Under the pieces are notes generated by a model. That model ran no database searches. It was not told the DNA's origin and saw only the letters and a program-made list of their open reading frames with translations. Shown here piece after piece: positions 7,002 through 16,109 of a stretch of 64,000 bases of DNA (position 1 is its first letter; every line of letters begins with the position of its first letter). Source of the stretch: an uncultured Erythrobacter sp. (lineage in GTDB: Bacteria; Pseudomonadota; Alphaproteobacteria; Sphingomonadales; Sphingomonadaceae); NCBI RefSeq assembly GCF_947492365.1, contig NZ_CANLMB010000001.1:1302001-1366000 (forward strand). Reading direction: 5' to 3'. The translations under genes were made by a program, and so were the position numbers.

Positions 7002-7766
7002 TTAGCGGCGCTTTGCTGAGACCAAAAATTCCACATTGCCCTGAGGGCCGGTGATCGGACTTTGCACGATCCCTTCAATGTTCCAGCCAAGCCCTTCAAG
7101 CCATTGGCGAACTTCGCCGCACACCCGCTCATGCAGCGCGCTATCGCGGACCACGCCGCCTTTGCCGACCTCGTGCTTTTCGACCTCGAATTGCGGCTTG
7201 ATCAGCGCGACCAGCTGGCATTCCCGCGCCGCCAGTTCGAGCGGGCGTTCGAGCACTTTGGCAAGCCCGATAAAGCTCGCATCGCACACCACCCAATTGC
7301 ATGTCCGATCGATGTGATCGCTTGTGAGGATGCGCGCGCTGGTCTGTTCCAGCACGGTGACGCGATCATCCTGCCGCAGCCTCCAAGCGAGTTGGTTGGT
7401 GCCGCTATCGACCGCAAAGACATGCGCCGCGCCGCCTTGCAGCAGCACATCGGTAAAGCCACCAGTCGAGCTACCAATATCCATCGCCACCGCGCCCGCC
7501 GGATCGAGCGCGAAATGCTCGATAGCGTGCGCCAGCTTGATCCCGCCGCGGCTGACCCATGGGTGATCACGCCCGCGCACTTCGAGCGGAGCGTCTTCGG
7601 CGATCTGCTGGCCGGGCTTGGCAACCTTTTCCTCACCGGCGAAAACCACGCCCGCCATCACCAGCGCCTGCGCACGGGTGCGGCTTTCGGCGAGCTCGCG
7701 CTCAACCAGCAGATGGTCGACCCGCTTTTTGGTGCGTTTTTTGGGAGTTTTTGCGTTGCTAGTCAT
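7002..7766 (-). CDS. tlyA: TlyA family rRNA 2'-O-methyltransferase
   Basis: RNA methyltransferase/hemolysin-A family; mycobacterial TlyA methylates ribosomal cytidines. The 254-residue product has an N-terminal S4 RNA-binding domain (KRVDHLLVERELAESRTRAQALVMAG). An FtsJ-type SAM-binding fold follows (VAMDIGSSTGGFTDVLL, then VVCDASFIGL and ALIKPQFE with the catalytic Lys). The ATG at 7766 was chosen over an in-frame upstream start because homology begins after a basic leader and the longer form would overlap the divergent gene at 7801. The stop abuts the right arm of the GIY-YIG element. Confidence 0.92.
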   Translation of the reverse strand: MTSNAKTPKKRTKKRVDHLLVERELAESRTRAQALVMAGVVFAGEEKVAKPGQQIAEDAPLEVRGRDHPWVSRGGIKLAHAIEHFALDPAGAVAMDIGSSTGGFTDVLLQGGAAHVFAVDSGTNQLAWRLRQDDRVTVLEQTSARILTSDHIDRTCNWVVCDASFIGLAKVLERPLELAARECQLVALIKPQFEVEKHEVGKGGVVRDSALHERVCGEVRQWLEGLGWNIEGIVQSPITGPQGNVEFLVSAKRR

Positions 7767-7800
7767 GGACCTGAAAGCCGTTAGCGCGCATTGAAGCGGC

Positions 7801-8364
7801 ATGAAAGCGATCTACTTGCAAGCAGCTGGCGCATTGGCGCTGACATTTGGAATAGCAGCATGCGTCCCGCAGGCCCAGCCGCCCGCTCCAGCGCCGCCGC
7901 CGGTGGTCACTCCTGCCCCGACGCCAACCCCAACGCCGCCACCGCCGCCGGTCGTTGAGGAGCCGGTCTATGACAGCTATCTCGACGCTCCGCAGACGCC
8001 GGGGACATGGCTCTATGTCGAAGAACCGGGCGAGACTTTGGCTGTGTTTGGCACCGGACCGGGCGAGGGACGCTTTCTGGTTCGCTGCGCGGCGGGCCGC
8101 ATCTACCTTGGCCGTGCTACCGAGACGCCTGCCACTCAAAGCCGCGCAATGAGCATCACAACCGAGACCACCACCCGCCGTTTGCAGGCAAACCCCGTTC
8201 CGCGGCGAGACGCACTTCTTGCTGTCGAACTGGACCCGCGCGACTCTATCCTCGATGCGATGGCGCTCTCCAAAGGGCGCATTGCCATCGGGGTTGAAGG
8301 CGAACACACGCTCTACCTTCCCGCATGGGTAGAGATCAGCCGCGTGATCGAGGATTGTAGATGA
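7801..8364 (+). CDS. Hypothetical proline-rich lipoprotein
   Basis: A 187-residue product with signal peptide MKAIYLQAAGALALTFGIAAC (lipobox IAAC, Cys21). A Pro/Ala/Thr-rich spacer (residues about 25-52) would let the folded part span periplasm or peptidoglycan. The globular part (DAPQTPGTWLYVEEPGETLAVFG onward) is mostly beta and ends in VIEDC, with a second cysteine in LVRCAAGRIYLG, so a disulfide is possible. It resembles lipoproteins seen in erythrobacters, but I know no function. It is divergent from tlyA. Confidence 0.8.
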   Translation: MKAIYLQAAGALALTFGIAACVPQAQPPAPAPPPVVTPAPTPTPTPPPPPVVEEPVYDSYLDAPQTPGTWLYVEEPGETLAVFGTGPGEGRFLVRCAAGRIYLGRATETPATQSRAMSITTETTTRRLQANPVPRRDALLAVELDPRDSILDAMALSKGRIAIGVEGEHTLYLPAWVEISRVIEDCR

Positions 8365-8614
8365 GATTCGTTTCTTAATTTCCACAGTCTGAGCGCTCGC
8401 CGCGCATTCCCGAGACCCTGAATCAAAAAGCGCCCGGGGTCTTCCCCTAGGCGCCGCGTCTGTCCTTATCGGGACAGGCGCAGGATTATGACGTGGGAAA
8501 AGATTTATTCAAGACTTGTGTCCGCGATTCAGGTGATTCACAAATGCAGGTGAGGCCAGCGGCACACGCGGCTCTCGGCCCGGCGGTGAAACGCGGGTCT
8601 TGGCTTAAAAGCGC

Positions 8615-8629
8615 GAAAGGAGGTGATCC
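8615..8629 (+). promoter_or_regulatory. Extended Shine-Dalgarno, 15 nt complementary to the 16S 3' end
   Basis: GAAAGGAGGTGATCC is the exact reverse complement of the canonical 16S rRNA tail GGATCACCTCCTTTC. The AGGAGG core is 7 nt from the ATG at 8631, which is optimal spacing. No other gene start examined in the window has such full complementarity. Confidence 0.85.
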
Positions 8630-8630
8630 G

Positions 8631-8687
8631 ATGTCTCATGGTTCAGTAGAGAGGTCGGCAAGTTTCCGCGCGAGGCATATTCGGTAG
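8631..8687 (+). CDS. 18-residue mini-ORF behind the extended Shine-Dalgarno
   Basis: It encodes MSHGSVERSASFRARHIR, a short basic peptide (four Arg, two His) with no hydrophobic segment. It is called because of the ideal ribosome site, not because of homology. The same frame is open upstream to ATGs at 8544 and 8493, but those lack a comparable site. Downstream there is a short hairpin and then a terminator, so the transcript would end soon after. Options are a real small protein, a leader peptide, or a decoy that captures 30S subunits. I do not recognise the family. Confidence 0.45.
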   Translation: MSHGSVERSASFRARHIR

Positions 8688-8739
8688 GTCGACAACCGAG
8701 TAAGGCTTCGTGAGCGGCGCTTACCGCCGCTGACCATGA

Positions 8740-8774
8740 AAGGGCGCTTTGAGCTTAGGCCAAAGCGCCCTTTT
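8740..8774 (+). terminator. Rho-independent terminator after the mini-ORF region
   Basis: Stem AAGGGCGCTTTG (8740-8751) pairs with CAAAGCGCCCTT (8761-8772) around a 9-nt loop, followed by TT. It can also work in reverse for the convergent lipoprotein gene ending at 8807. Confidence 0.85.
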
Positions 8775-8806
8775 AGTTTGATGGGTTAGTCAGGCGCGCG
8801 CCAAAC

Positions 8807-9487
8807 CTACCATTGCTCTTCGAACGAAATACCCAATCTCCAAACGGTCAGTTTATCCGCGGGGAGCCCTGACGCATCCGATGACACGGCACGGTCGCCG
8901 ATAAAGTCATCGGCCAGATTTACATCTTCGTAGGAATAGTTCAGATCGAGCTTCGAGGTGCATCCCCCCAGATCAGCCAGCGCCCCGCTGCCCATATCGA
9001 TCAGCCGACCGCCGTAATCCCATTCGAAACCGTAAAACCGGAATGGTTCACCGTTGATATCCTGCACGCGCGTGGCGCTATCGCCGATTGCCACGCCCCC
9101 GACAGTCCATGCCGCATCTCCGGCAAAATCGAGATAAGCGACCGGTCCGCTCCCATTCTCTTCGGCGAAAACGACTTCGATTTTGCGCGTTGGATCATCG
9201 CCCCAAAGCACGATGCCGGGCACGAAGAAGCCCTCTCCGACATGAATGTCCGTCCGCGCTGCGTCATCGCCGAAGCGGGTGAGCACGTCCTGCGCCGTGT
9301 CCGAACGCTTTACCGGGTATGTGCAGTTGACTTCGCTCGCGGCGATCACTCCGTCATTCACCACTTCCGAAGCTTCAATCGCGCCGTTTGGCTCGCTCGT
9401 TCTGGCTGTAGCCGGAGCTTCGCTCGCCTGCTGGCACGCCGCGACCATGCCAAGCGCACATATGAAAATTGTCGATCTTGCACGCAT
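8807..9487 (-). CDS. Hypothetical lipoprotein
   Basis: A 226-residue product with a lipoprotein signal, MRARSTIFICALGMVAAC (lipobox VAAC). A low-complexity linker follows, then a beta-rich region with VNCTYPVKRSDTAQDVLTRFGDDA near the start and GGCTSKLDLNYSYEDVNL near the end, each with one Cys. The DTAQDVLTRFGDDARTDIHVGEG stretch resembles the repeat unit of small periplasmic SmpA/BamE-like or PepSY-like folds, but this is only an impression. The start at 9487 was preferred to 9505 because GGGGTGA lies just upstream of it. Confidence 0.75.
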   Translation of the reverse strand: MRARSTIFICALGMVAACQQASEAPATARTSEPNGAIEASEVVNDGVIAASEVNCTYPVKRSDTAQDVLTRFGDDAARTDIHVGEGFFVPGIVLWGDDPTRKIEVVFAEENGSGPVAYLDFAGDAAWTVGGVAIGDSATRVQDINGEPFRFYGFEWDYGGRLIDMGSGALADLGGCTSKLDLNYSYEDVNLADDFIGDRAVSSDASGLPADKLTVWRLGISFEEQW

Positions 9488-9585
9488 TACTTCACCCCTT
9501 TGCATGTTGCAGGCAGTGTGCGCCCATTTTACTGATTTTCAAATCTCATTTGAAAAAGATCGCGCATCTGATTACCGGCATCCCC

Positions 9586-10665
9586 ATGCAATTCGAGACG
9601 ATCCCTCACCCCTCGCCCACTCCCGACGCTGCACGCGAAGCCGCTATTGCCGATCCCGGTTTCGGTAAGGTCTTCACCGATCACATGGTCACGATCGACT
9701 ATGACGAGGATCAGGGCGGCTGGCATTCGGCGCGGATCGGCCCGCGTGAGCCTATCGCGCTCGATCCCGCCGCATCGGTGCTGCACTATGCGCAGGAGAT
9801 CTTCGAAGGGATGAAGGCCTTCGCCCATGCCGATGGCAGGATGGCGATGTTCCGGCCTGAGGCCAATGCGAAGCGTTTCAATGACAGCGCGCGCCGCATG
9901 GCGATGCCCGAGATTCCTGAAGAACTGTTCCTTCAGGCGGTCGAGCTGGCGGTTAAAACCGACGCCAAGTGGATGCCGCCGGTCGAAGGCGGCTCGCTCT
10001 ATATCCGCCCCTTCATGTTCGCATCCGAGGCGTTCCTCGGCGTGCGTCCGGCCAAGCAATACAAGTTCGTCGTGATCCTCGTCTCTTCGGGCAATTACTT
10101 TGCCGGCGGGGTCAATCCGGTGAAGATCTGGGTGAGCCAGGACTATGTCCGCGCAGCCCCCGGCGGCACCGGAGCGGCCAAGACCGGCGGGAACTACGCC
10201 GCCTCGCTGGTCCCGCAAGCCGAAGCCATCACCCATGGCTGCGATCAAGTGGTCTTCCTCGATGCGGTAGAGAAGAAATGGATCGAGGAACTGGGGGGCA
10301 TGAATCTGTTCTTCATCCGCCGCGACGGCAGTGTCATCACCCCGCCGCTCACCGGCACGATCCTGCCCGGGATCACCCGCGACAGCCTGATCCAGATGCT
10401 GCGCGAGGAAGGGCTTGAGGTGCGTGAGGAGCTTTACTCGATCTCGCAATGGCGCGAGGAAGCGGAGTCTGGCGAGCTGCTTGAAACGCTCGCTTGCGGA
10501 ACCGCAGCGGTAGTCACGCCCGTCGGCACCGTCGCTTCGCCTGCCGGCGAGTTCACCATCGGCACCGGCGGCATCGGCCAGATGGCGGACAAGATGCGCA
10601 AGAAGCTGGTCGGCGTGCAAAACGGCGCGGTCGCAGACAAGCACGGCTGGGTTACGCGGGTTTGA
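9586..10665 (+). CDS. ilvE: Branched-chain amino acid aminotransferase
   Basis: PLP-dependent fold-type IV transaminase for Leu, Ile and Val, long (type II) form of 359 residues. Visible motifs are VTIDYDEDQGGWHSARIGP, ASVLHYAQEIFEGMKAF, SLYIRPFMFA, the lysine-containing GGTGAAKTGGNYAASL and the C-terminal ACGTAAVVTPVG phosphate-binding segment. The ATG at 9586 (MQFETIPHPSP) was chosen; the longer ORF runs into the divergent lipoprotein's promoter and adds no homologous sequence. The next gene begins 3 bp after the stop. Confidence 0.95.
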   Translation: MQFETIPHPSPTPDAAREAAIADPGFGKVFTDHMVTIDYDEDQGGWHSARIGPREPIALDPAASVLHYAQEIFEGMKAFAHADGRMAMFRPEANAKRFNDSARRMAMPEIPEELFLQAVELAVKTDAKWMPPVEGGSLYIRPFMFASEAFLGVRPAKQYKFVVILVSSGNYFAGGVNPVKIWVSQDYVRAAPGGTGAAKTGGNYAASLVPQAEAITHGCDQVVFLDAVEKKWIEELGGMNLFFIRRDGSVITPPLTGTILPGITRDSLIQMLREEGLEVREELYSISQWREEAESGELLETLACGTAAVVTPVGTVASPAGEFTIGTGGIGQMADKMRKKLVGVQNGAVADKHGWVTRV

Positions 10666-10668
10666 TCA

Positions 10669-11028
10669 ATGTCTGATCCCTTTGGTCCCAGCCCCAAAGA
10701 GCAATTGCTCCGCGCGATTGTCTTGATTGTATTTCTCGCAATCATAGGATTCGGCCTTTGGATTGCGGCCACGGTCGTCATTTCCGAAGATCAGCCGGTT
10801 GTGCATGAAGAGATGACCGTGATCGGATTTGGCATGGGTCAAGGTTATACCGGGGCCGAGCCGATCGTGCGCGTAAGAGACGAAGCCGGGCGCGAATACC
10901 AAGTCCCTGGGCCTTCAAACATCGGCGACAGTTGCCAAGTGGGTGACACGATCGCAATCCAGCGACAAGGCATCAAATTGCAAGTCGGCGTTGCGAGGTG
11001 CCAGTCAACTCCGTCAAGGAGCGACTAA
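10669..11028 (+). CDS. Hypothetical single-pass membrane protein
   Basis: 119 residues. One transmembrane helix (RAIVLIVFLAIIGFGLWIAATVVI, residues about 15-38) is followed by a small beta-type exported domain with VRVRDEAGREYQVPGP and GDSCQVGDTIAIQRQG, two cysteines, and a short disordered tail. The extracellular part resembles small OB-like or Sm-like beta barrels but I cannot name a family. Three bp behind ilvE, it is probably co-transcribed. Confidence 0.7.
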   Translation: MSDPFGPSPKEQLLRAIVLIVFLAIIGFGLWIAATVVISEDQPVVHEEMTVIGFGMGQGYTGAEPIVRVRDEAGREYQVPGPSNIGDSCQVGDTIAIQRQGIKLQVGVARCQSTPSRSD

Positions 11029-11056
11029 GCTGTAATTGACTAATGGAGAATAGCTT

Positions 11057-11353
11057 ATGATCAAACTTTCTCTCATTGCACTGGCAATGGCGGCATTCGC
11101 TCCAGAACATTCGATCGACTGGAATGACGATGGCAGTCTCCAGATCATGCTCACATTCGCGCCAGAGAATGCGATGGATCCGTTTGATGAGGGCGAAAAT
11201 CTGCTCGATGACATTGCAGAGCAAACCTGCTCTGCGGCAGACTCGGACAAAAAAGATGCCGATATGATCGACGAAGTTCGGGTGCGCGGCATTGCAATCT
11301 CGCCCGAGGGTGAGCGCCTGATCACAATCTCGGCGACCTATGTCTGTAAGTGA
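11057..11353 (+). CDS. Hypothetical small exported protein
   Basis: 98 residues starting [21 protein letters not shown], a short signal peptide. The acidic remainder ([18 protein letters not shown], then [10 protein letters not shown]) has two cysteines that could pair. A GGAGA ribosome site sits about 9 nt before the ATG. Its 3' end overlaps the start of trhO by 14 bp in another frame. No family recognised. Confidence 0.65.
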   Translation: MIKLSLIALAMAAFAPEHSIDWNDDGSLQIMLTFAPENAMDPFDEGENLLDDIAEQTCSAADSDKKDADMIDEVRVRGIAISPEGERLITISATYVCK

Positions 11354-12266
11354 GGGCTCCGGCGGGTTTCAAGTCGCAGCGCTCTACCAGTTCACGCCCT
11401 TCGCCGACCCCGCTGCCCTGCGCGATCCGCTCTTCGCTGCGGCTGAGAGCGCGGGCGTCAAAGGCACGGTCCTGCTCGCAAAGGAGGGCATCAACGGCAC
11501 CATCGCAGGCTCGCAGGAGGGTATTGCGCAGACCCTCGACCATATCCGCGCTTTGCCCGGTTGCGGCGGCCTCGAAGTCAAGTTCAGCCATGCGCCGACC
11601 ATGCCCTTCAACCGGCTCAAGGTCCGACTGAAGCGCGAGATTGTCACCATGGGAGAGCCTTCGGTCGATCCGCTCGCCAGTGTCGGGCGCTATGTCGATC
11701 CGCAGGACTGGAACGCACTGATCTCTGATCCCGACACCGTCGTGATCGACACCCGCAATGACTACGAAGTCGCGGTCGGAACCTTCGAAGGCGCGACCGA
11801 TCCGCGCACCGGAAGCTTCCGCGAATTCCCCGCATGGTTCCGCGAAAACCGCGAGGAATTGCTTGCGGGCAAAAAGAAGGTCGCGATGTTCTGCACCGGC
11901 GGCATTCGCTGCGAGAAATCGACCAGCTTTCTGCGCGGCGAAGGGGTGGACGAGGTTTACCACCTCAAGGGCGGCATTCTGAAATATCTGGAAAACGTGC
12001 CCGAGGAAGAGAGCAAGTGGCAGGGTGACTGCTTCGTGTTCGATGAGCGGGTGACGGTGCGCCACGGGCTGGAGCCGGGCGATTACAAGATGTGCCACGC
12101 CTGCCGCCGCCCGATCGACGATGATGACATGGCCAGCGAGCACTACGTCGCCGGGATCAGCTGCCCGCATTGCATCGACGAAAAGACGCCGGAGCAGCGC
12201 GAGCGCTATGCCGAGCGGCAGCGTCAGAATGATCTGGCGCGCGAACGCGAGATGAAGCGCAAATGA
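11340..12266 (+). CDS. trhO: tRNA uridine(34) hydroxylase (rhodanese family)
   Basis: TrhO (YceA) makes 5-hydroxyuridine at tRNA position 34 using oxygen. The 308-residue product has the ferredoxin-like N-terminal domain ([19 protein letters not shown]). It has the rhodanese domain with [18 protein letters not shown] and the active-site loop [13 protein letters not shown]-terminal CxxC pair cluster follows ([17 protein letters not shown]), then a charged helix. The start lies inside the preceding ORF; the 3' end overlaps the GST gene by 4 bp (ATGA), which suggests coupling. Confidence 0.93.
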   Translation: MSVSEGSGGFQVAALYQFTPFADPAALRDPLFAAAESAGVKGTVLLAKEGINGTIAGSQEGIAQTLDHIRALPGCGGLEVKFSHAPTMPFNRLKVRLKREIVTMGEPSVDPLASVGRYVDPQDWNALISDPDTVVIDTRNDYEVAVGTFEGATDPRTGSFREFPAWFRENREELLAGKKKVAMFCTGGIRCEKSTSFLRGEGVDEVYHLKGGILKYLENVPEEESKWQGDCFVFDERVTVRHGLEPGDYKMCHACRRPIDDDDMASEHYVAGISCPHCIDEKTPEQRERYAERQRQNDLAREREMKRK

Positions 12267-12919
12267 GCGCTCTTCCCGTCCTCTATTCCTTTCGCCGCTG
12301 TCCCTATGCGATGCGCGCGCGCATGGCGCTCTGGATCGCGGGGATTACGGTGGAACTGCGCGAGGTAAAGCTCGCCGACAAACCGCCCGAACTTGCCGAA
12401 GCCTCTCCCAAAGCGACTGTGCCGGTGCTGGTTCTCGAAGACGGCACAGTGGTCGATGAAAGCATCGCGGTGATGCGATGGGCGCTGGCGCAAAACGACC
12501 CCGAGGATTGGCTCGGCGGCGATGATGCGGCGCTGCTCGCGCGCAATGACGGGCCGTTCAAACATCACCTTGACCGCTACAAATACCCCACCCGCTATCC
12601 GGAGGAGGCGCGCGGCGATGGGGAGAGCTTTCGCCTCGACCACCGCACACACGGGTTGACAATCCTGCGCGACCTCGACTCGCGGCTGGGCGAACACGGG
12701 CAATTGTGCGGCGCGCGGCGGAGCTTCACCGATATCGCGCTGTTCCCCTTCATCCGCCAGTTCGCCAACACCGACCGGACATGGTTCGACATGCAGGGAT
12801 TGCCCCAACTCGAGCGCTGGCTCGAAGACCACCTCGCCTCGGAACTGTTCAAGGCGGTGATGCCCAAATTTGCGCCTTGGAAGGCTGGCGACGAGCCGGT
12901 CGTGTTTGGCCCCCAATAA
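12263..12919 (+). CDS. Glutathione S-transferase family protein
   Basis: A 218-residue thioredoxin-fold GST. The N-terminus [21 protein letters not shown] has a Cys at the active-site position, as in omega/beta-like or YibF-type GSTs. [27 protein letters not shown] is the glutathione-binding cis-Pro and ES motif. The C-terminal all-alpha domain includes [15 protein letters not shown], the N-capping box. Translationally coupled to trhO. The substrate is unknown; a role in glutathione-linked reduction is likely. Confidence 0.88.
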   Translation: MSALPVLYSFRRCPYAMRARMALWIAGITVELREVKLADKPPELAEASPKATVPVLVLEDGTVVDESIAVMRWALAQNDPEDWLGGDDAALLARNDGPFKHHLDRYKYPTRYPEEARGDGESFRLDHRTHGLTILRDLDSRLGEHGQLCGARRSFTDIALFPFIRQFANTDRTWFDMQGLPQLERWLEDHLASELFKAVMPKFAPWKAGDEPVVFGPQ

Positions 12920-13006
12920 AATCGATCACAGTGAACGAAGATTGCTGCTGGTAGGCAGCCAAGCCGCTCACCAGATATCTCCCGACAAACCGTTAGGAGA
13001 CAGACG

Positions 13007-13714
13007 ATGATCGAACTGCGTCCCTTCAGCACCCTCGGAGCCGCCAATCACGGTTGGCTCGACGCACATCACCACTTTGCATTCGCCGGTTACCATGATC
13101 CCGAGCGGGTCCATTGGGGCGACCTGCGCGTCTGGAACGACGACACAATCGCGCCCGGCACCGGCTTCCCCACCCACCCGCATAACGACATGGAGATCAT
13201 CACCTATGTCCGCACAGGGGCCATCACCCACCGCGATTCGATGGGCAATGAAGGCCGCACCGAAGCGGGCGATGTGCAGGTGATGAGCGCCGGGAGCGGC
13301 GTTCGCCACTCGGAGTACAATCGCGAGGACGAGGACACCACTTTGTTCCAGATCTGGATCATTCCCGATCAGCGCGGCGGTGAACCGGATTGGGGTGCGA
13401 AACGCTTCCCCAAAGATGACCGGTCGGGAGCCTTCGTCCCGCTCGCCAGCGGAATCGCCGGTGACAGCGAGGAAGGCGCTTTGCCAATCCGCGCGCAGGC
13501 CAGAGTGCTGGGTGCGACGATCAAGGCGGGTGAGAGCGTGACCTACACGCCGTCTGCTGCTGACCGTCATCTCTATCTGGTGCCTGCCACCGGCAGCGTT
13601 CGGATCGACGATGTCGAGGCGCAGGCGCGCGATGGCGTGGCGATCACAGCACTCGACAAAGTAACAATCACCGCGCTCGAAGACAGCGAAGTGGTGCTGG
13701 TCGACACAGTGTGA
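13007..13714 (+). CDS. Pirin family protein
   Basis: A bicupin of 235 residues like E. coli YhhW, a quercetinase-type metal enzyme. The metal-binding His set is visible in the first cupin: FPTHPHNDMEIITYVRTGAITHRDSMGN, then MSAGSGVRHSEYN. The second cupin is degenerate. TTAGGAGACAG precedes the ATG. A strong hairpin terminator follows at 13733. Physiological substrate unknown. Confidence 0.92.
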   Translation: MIELRPFSTLGAANHGWLDAHHHFAFAGYHDPERVHWGDLRVWNDDTIAPGTGFPTHPHNDMEIITYVRTGAITHRDSMGNEGRTEAGDVQVMSAGSGVRHSEYNREDEDTTLFQIWIIPDQRGGEPDWGAKRFPKDDRSGAFVPLASGIAGDSEEGALPIRAQARVLGATIKAGESVTYTPSAADRHLYLVPATGSVRIDDVEAQARDGVAITALDKVTITALEDSEVVLVDTV

Positions 13715-13732
13715 GCACGCGCCCACGACGAG

Positions 13733-13766
13733 GAGCCGGAGCGGGTCTACCCGCTTCGGCTCTTTT
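13733..13766. terminator. Bidirectional terminator between pirin and nadE
   Basis: A 13-bp stem (13733-13745 with 13750-13762, one G-T pair) with a TCTA loop, followed by TTTT on the plus strand. It separates convergent genes ending at 13714 and 13775. Confidence 0.88.
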
Positions 13767-13774
13767 CGTGCGGG

Positions 13775-16099
13775 TTAGAGCTCCGGCAGGCTCTTTCGCA
13801 GTTCCTCCAGCCATACATCCGCCACCGCATCGCTCGGTGCGCGCCAGTCTCCGCGGGGGCTGAGTGCGCCTTGTGAGCTGACCTTTGGACCGTTGGGAAT
13901 TGCGCTGCGCTTGAACTGTGAGAAGCCGAAGAAGCGCTTGAGGAACACCTCCAGCCACTTGGCCACTTCGGCGAGGTCGTATGCGTTCTTGCGGTCTTCG
14001 GGGAAACCGGCGGGCCATGCGCCTGCGCTCGCGTCCTTCCACGCATGCCATGCCAGAAAGGCGATCTTGCCCGGTCGCTGGCCAAAACGGATGCAGTGGT
14101 GGATGAAGAAGTCGTGCAATTCATAAGGCCCGATATGCGCCTCGGTATCCTGGATCGCGCCGTCATCGCCCGCAGGGACAAGCTCGGGTGAGATAACCGT
14201 ATCATAGACCGCCATCAGGACGTCGCCGCATTCGGGGGTGAATTGCTCGGTCTGGACAGTCCAGCGGATGAGATAGCGGATCAGCGTCTTGGGCACGCCC
14301 GCATTGACGCCGTAATGGCTCATATGGTCGCCCACGCCATAGGTACACCAGCCCAGCGCCAGCTCTGACAGATCGCCGGTGCCGACGACAAAGCCCGAAT
14401 GCTGGCCCGCAAGGCGGAACAGATAATCGGTGCGCAGACCCGCCTGCACATTCTCGAAGGTCACGTCATAGACCGGCTCGCCCTTCGAGAACGGGTGCCC
14501 CATATCTTCGAGCATGCGGGTCGCGGCGGGTTTGATGTCGATTTCTTCGGCGGTGATGCCGAAGGCTTCCATCAGCTTCCACGCATTGCCCTTGGTCCCG
14601 TCCGATGTGCCAAAGCCAGGCATGGTGTAGCCGCGAATGGTCGAGCGCGGCAGGCCGAGCCGGTCGCAAGCCTTGCTCGCCACGATCAGCGCATGCGTGC
14701 TGTCGAGCCCGCCTGAAATGCCGATCACAAGGCTCTTAGCATGCGTCGCCTGAATGCGGCGCATCAGTGCATCGACCTGAATGTTGAAAGCTTCGTAGCA
14801 ATCCGCATCCAGTGTTGCCGCGTTGTTGGGCACGAAGGGGAAGCGGCGCACGGGGCGCTGGAGGCCCACGTCGCCCTCTGCGTAGGCGTGCTCGAACACC
14901 ACGCGGCGAAACTCATCTTCGGGGCGCCCATGCGCCTCGGCAGCGTCGGAAAAGGTCTGGTTGCGCATCCGCTCTCCCGCGATCCGGTCGGTGTCCACAT
15001 CGACCACGCACAGCTCGGGGGCGAGGTCGAAGCGGGCGCTTTCGGCCAGCAATCCGCCCAGCTCGTAGATCACGCCCTGCCCGTCCCACGCGAGGTCGGT
15101 CGTGCTCTCCCCGTGCCCGCTGGCCGAATAGACATAGGCGCAGATCGAGCGCGCGCTGGAGGATCGGCAATGCAGGTGCCGGTCATCCGCACGGCCGATA
15201 GTGACGGGCGAGGCAGAGAGGTTGCACAAGATCAGCGCGCCCGCGAGCGCAGCCAGAGTGCCCGGCGGATTGGGCGCCCAGAAATCTTCGCAAATCTCCA
15301 CGCCGAATGTGAAGCCGGGAAGGTTCGAGGCAGCAAAGACCAGATCGGTCCCGAACGGCACTTCCTCGCCATTCACCCCGATCCATAAGTCCTGACAATT
15401 GCGACCATGCGCGAACCAGCGTTTTTCGTAAAACTCGCGGTAATTGGGCAGGTAGCTCTTGGGGATCACGCCCAGAATTTCGCCGCCTGCGATCACGATG
15501 GCGCAATTGTAGAGCTTGGCATTGCGGCGCAGCGGAGCGCCCACCACCAGCACCGGCGCAAGGTCAGCGCTCGCCGCCGCAATCTCGCCAATCGCGGCCT
15601 CGCTGGCATCCAGCATCGCGTTTTGCAGGTGCAGATCGTCGATGGCGTAGGACGAGATGCAAAGCTCGGGAAAGACCACCAGATCGACGTTCTGCTCATG
15701 CGCCTTGTGCGCCTCGGCCATTATGCCTTGCACATTATAGGCGACATCGGCGGTGCGGTGGCGCGGTGTCGCAGTCGCCACGCGGACAAAGCCGTGGGCG
15801 TGCATGTCGTAAAAGGAATGGGTCTGGTCGCTCATGCGGCGGGCTTTCGGTTTGGGTGTGTCACTTGAGTCTTCAGGGGCGGGCTCGAGCCAGTCGGCGG
15901 GCTCGCAAATGCCAAGTTCGGCGAGGCGTTTTTGCACTTTGGGCCGCGCGACCTTGCCCTTGGCTTCCCAGCCATAGATCGTGCGGCTGGGCCATGGCTT
16001 GCCCCCGGGATCGAAGAAGCCCGCACCGAATTCCGCCGCCGAAAGCGGGGGATCGTGCGCCTCTCGCCACAGGCGAATCTTGTATCCAGCCAGATGCAT
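13775..16099 (-). CDS. nadE: NAD(+) synthetase, glutamine-dependent, with N-terminal HTH domain
   Basis: Makes NAD from nicotinate adenine dinucleotide, ATP and glutamine. From residue 89 (MSDQTHSFYDMHAHGFVRVA) it is a complete two-domain NadE. The nitrilase-type glutaminase has Glu in VVFPELCIS, Lys in VIPKSYLPNY and Cys in FGVEICEDFW. The synthetase has the P-loop VIGISGGLDSTHAL. Residues 1-88 form an in-frame extension that looks like an XRE-type helix-turn-helix (SAAEFGAGFFDP, PSRTIYGWEAKGKVARPKVQ). ATG at 15835 is an alternative start giving a normal 686-residue NadE, but I see no ribosome site for it. A palindrome lies 11 bp upstream of the long start. Confidence 0.9.
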   Translation of the reverse strand: MHLAGYKIRLWREAHDPPLSAAEFGAGFFDPGGKPWPSRTIYGWEAKGKVARPKVQKRLAELGICEPADWLEPAPEDSSDTPKPKARRMSDQTHSFYDMHAHGFVRVATATPRHRTADVAYNVQGIMAEAHKAHEQNVDLVVFPELCISSYAIDDLHLQNAMLDASEAAIGEIAAASADLAPVLVVGAPLRRNAKLYNCAIVIAGGEILGVIPKSYLPNYREFYEKRWFAHGRNCQDLWIGVNGEEVPFGTDLVFAASNLPGFTFGVEICEDFWAPNPPGTLAALAGALILCNLSASPVTIGRADDRHLHCRSSSARSICAYVYSASGHGESTTDLAWDGQGVIYELGGLLAESARFDLAPELCVVDVDTDRIAGERMRNQTFSDAAEAHGRPEDEFRRVVFEHAYAEGDVGLQRPVRRFPFVPNNAATLDADCYEAFNIQVDALMRRIQATHAKSLVIGISGGLDSTHALIVASKACDRLGLPRSTIRGYTMPGFGTSDGTKGNAWKLMEAFGITAEEIDIKPAATRMLEDMGHPFSKGEPVYDVTFENVQAGLRTDYLFRLAGQHSGFVVGTGDLSELALGWCTYGVGDHMSHYGVNAGVPKTLIRYLIRWTVQTEQFTPECGDVLMAVYDTVISPELVPAGDDGAIQDTEAHIGPYELHDFFIHHCIRFGQRPGKIAFLAWHAWKDASAGAWPAGFPEDRKNAYDLAEVAKWLEVFLKRFFGFSQFKRSAIPNGPKVSSQGALSPRGDWRAPSDAVADVWLEELRKSLPEL

Positions 16100-16109
16100 A
16101 GGGCATTCA

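Larger units (their letters stand above)
8365..8806. other. Structured intergenic region around a super-SD mini-ORF
   Basis: A 442-bp gap with unusual amounts of secondary structure. There is a nested stem at 8430-8454 (GCGCC/GGCGC enclosing GGGG/CCCC), a hairpin CTGTCC/GGGACAG near 8459-8477, the 15-nt anti-16S sequence at 8615-8629 with its mini-ORF, a stem AGCGGCG/CGCCGCT near 8713-8731, and a terminator at 8740. It may be one short transcript of about 250-300 nt. No Rfam family that I recognise matches. Confidence 0.5.
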
